Source: Rhyacophila brunnea (Eukaryota; Arthropoda; Insecta; Trichoptera; Rhyacophilidae). From it: a DNA stretch of 64,000 bases. The notes below the pieces were generated by a model. The model worked only from the letters and a program-made list of their open reading frames with translations, was not told where the DNA came from and did no database searches. Below are positions 62,339 to 64,000 of this stretch, in pieces. The stretch spans positions 4,030,001 to 4,094,000 of the forward strand of contig JAGYXB010001324.1 of assembly GCA_022495005.1 (NCBI GenBank), in the 5' to 3' direction. The number at the start of each line of letters is the position of its first letter. The stretch's first letter is position 1. The translations under genes and the position numbers were made by a program.

Positions 62339-63096
62339 TAGGGAATCCAATCCCGAGCCAAAATTCTGATTCCGGGATTTCGGGATTACAATTTGACAAT
62401 CCCGGATCCCGGGACTGGTCCTGGGATTGGCATTTTTTCCATTGTTAATATAAAATTTTTATATTTACAAATAACATGTTAAAATCGGTCAAAAATAAAT
62501 CTAGTATAATTTATACTATTTAAGACATTTATTGTTAATATTGTATACGTTCAATCTTGGAAATACACAAGTTTAATGGAGTAAATAATATTGTAATATA
62601 AATAATAATGTGAATTTAATATGAGATTGCTGTTTCTGATAGTAAAGACTTAATGAATGGATTAGCGAGATTTAAAATAGTAAAGCAAATCATGGCGTAC
62701 TTATGGCCTTTCCGCTTCATAAATCTAATTAGTCAGCCAAATATGAAACTGCCGTAAAACGTATGATACTCGTATCATGATGGAATTACTTAAATTTAAG
62801 TTAAAAATGCGAAGCATTGTTTTTTTCCAATCTTTCCATTTTTAATAATTTATGTGAAAAAATAAAATGAATCGACAACCTACACATGGGTATAAATCAA
62901 ACTTCATTCAAACTCAGTTTATTTCTAATGTAGTTATTTTTTATTAAAAGTATTTTTTCTGTTATATTTTCGCTTTTATTTTATTTTCCATAAAATTGAT
63001 AAAAAAAATCAATCCCGAAATTTCGGGATTATGTTTATCAATCCCGGGATTCATAGGTATCGAAAATAGCTCGGGATCCCGGGATTGGAATCCCTA
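62339..63096 (-). mobile_element. Non-autonomous hAT element, TAGGGATT family (copy 2, inverted)
   Basis: A 758-bp element, the inverted counterpart of the copy at 40167: left end tagggaatccaatcccgagc, right end a run of tcccgggattggaatcccta. It is flanked by a perfect 8-bp duplication gaagagag (62331-62338 and 63097-63104). Interior sequence matches the other copy in reverse, with no ORF of its own. Confidence 0.9.
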
Positions 63097-63413
63097 GAAG
63101 AGAGCAATAAATCTAAAGGTGCTTTCTTCAATAAAAACTTTTATTTTTTATTATTAAACACATGGGTTGTCTTGTTGAAAAAAAATATACCTAGCTCGAT
63201 GTATTTCTAAAAACAAAATTTTAACTTGGCTAATTGTGGCACCCATTTCTATCGACATATTATGCAGGAACAATAATCAGGGATTTTCAACCAGTAAAAT
63301 CATTGTTTAATAGAAAGATAATTATTTTATTATGTTTCAAAATATTTTGAACCGGAACGCCATATGAAATATTCTGATGAGGCTCGAGAATTTTACGAGA
63401 CATCTTGCTATCT

Positions 63414-63500
63414 TCTAGGATTCCACGAGACGGAACGGTATATTCGAGGATTCCACGAGACGGAACGGTATTCTCGAGGAATTCACGAACCGGAACGGCG
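63414..63500. repeat. 30-bp minisatellite, three units
   Basis: Units start at 63414, 63444 and 63474, each containing gattccacgagacggaacgg or a variant of it. The period of 30 keeps a frame encoding SRIPRDGTVY-like decapeptides, but there is no gene context. Confidence 0.8.
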
Positions 63501-63824
63501 CTCCAGAGCGTTCTGCTCCATTCCGAGCGCTGGTTGAACCCAACGGGTGTGAATCCTAAACCATATCAGTGCCAACTTTACTGCTGAGCCTGCATAGATT
63601 CGAATTGGAATTTTTTTGACGTATCTGTGAACCTGTGAATGGTAGAAGGGTAAGTATGGAGAATTCAGTTCAAAAATTAACTATGCTCTCTGGACAAGGA
63701 TCGACGACTCTACATGCAAATAAAAATGCGAAATCACTGAGATGATCAGAACACAGTATGGAACGAACTAGGGAAATCCCAAAGAAGATGCATTATGGAT
63801 GTTCAATAGGGGAGACTTGTGGCC

Positions 63825-64000
63825 CATGGCTCCACATCCTGAAGCGGGCCTCCAGGCTAGGATGTTTGGCAGGCCTCCATACATATCACTAAGGTTAAGG
63901 GCAGTGTGATGCTCTACACTAGCGTTACCTAAACTAGTCTCCAATGGAACCCCAGGGTTCAGCAAAATAAAATTAAGGGCTTTCCGTGTATTTTCAGCGA
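63825..64000 (-). mobile_element. CATGG-family element, truncated by window edge
   Basis: Starts catggctccacatcctgaag and runs through the inverted family interior (gggcctccaggct, aaggttaagggcagtgtg, ccgtgtattttcagcga) off the right end of the window. Confidence 0.75.

Larger units (their letters stand above)
56431..64000. other. AT-rich upstream flank without identifiable genes
   Basis: Past the CpG-rich block the sequence returns to AT-rich DNA. It holds an (aat)n run near 56617, a pyrimidine-biased stretch with many tctcgag words at 57360-57730, a fold-back at 59291, a satellite-like array at 59580-60760, a SINE at 61831, a hAT element at 62339, a 30-bp minisatellite at 63414 and part of a CATGG element at the right edge. 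No supported exon was seen. Confidence 0.6.

Noticed and set aside
1..64000. CRISPR arrays, operons, bacterial genes, rRNA genes
   Set aside because: No regularly spaced repeat-spacer pattern, no long uninterrupted genes and no rRNA signatures; the sequence is clearly animal nuclear DNA.

Overview
This window is eukaryotic nuclear DNA from an arthropod, most likely an insect. It is AT-rich and nearly all non-coding. It has spliced exons with GT/AG borders, insect-type transposons (mariner, hAT), tRNA-derived SINEs and many short TAGGTAGGTACCTAC-type motifs. I cannot name the order or species from sequence alone; the long introns point to a fairly large genome.

I can support one host gene, the insulin-pathway transcription factor FOXO, on the minus strand. 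Coding exon 1 (54794-55037) carries the N-terminus with the first AKT/14-3-3 site. Exon 2 (31221-31441) carries the first half of the forkhead domain. The two join in phase across a 23.35-kb intron. A second intron runs from 31220 to the left edge of the window, at least 31.2 kb. The rest of FOXO (recognition helix, wings, later AKT sites, activation domain) is not in the window and should lie to its left. Upstream of exon 1, 55040-56430 is a CpG-rich tract that probably holds the 5'UTR and promoter. From 56.5 to 64 kb the sequence is AT-rich flank.

The rest is mostly transposon debris, often nested. (1) One 1301-bp mariner (18552-19852) has TA duplications, matching inverted repeats and an intact DD34D triad, but a transposase broken by two frameshifts. 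(2) Several hAT-type families have demonstrable 8-bp target-site duplications: a TAGGGATT family (5263, 40167, 62339), a CATGGCCCCCACA family (at least seven copies), a 206-bp element (16562) and a 1052-bp element (44817) with a fossil transposase. (3) A tRNA-derived SINE family has at least seven copies; further tRNA-headed or shared-tail families are also present. (4) There are LINE ORF2 C-terminal fragments. (5) There are fold-back/MITE elements, including one 97 bp upstream of the FOXO exon 2 acceptor. (6) Tandem duplications include 278 bp (one mismatch), 96 bp (identical), a 30-bp minisatellite and a satellite-like array near 60 kb.

Possible regulatory islands inside the FOXO introns are a GC/CpG-rich patch at 34505-34690, an AT/homeobox-site-rich tract at 1750-2110 with paired inverted 12-mers, and a similar tract at 22800-23030. 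I found no CRISPR array, operon, true tRNA/rRNA gene or clearly new multi-gene system. The most unusual content is the layered transposon architecture of the FOXO introns and the candidate intronic regulatory islands.
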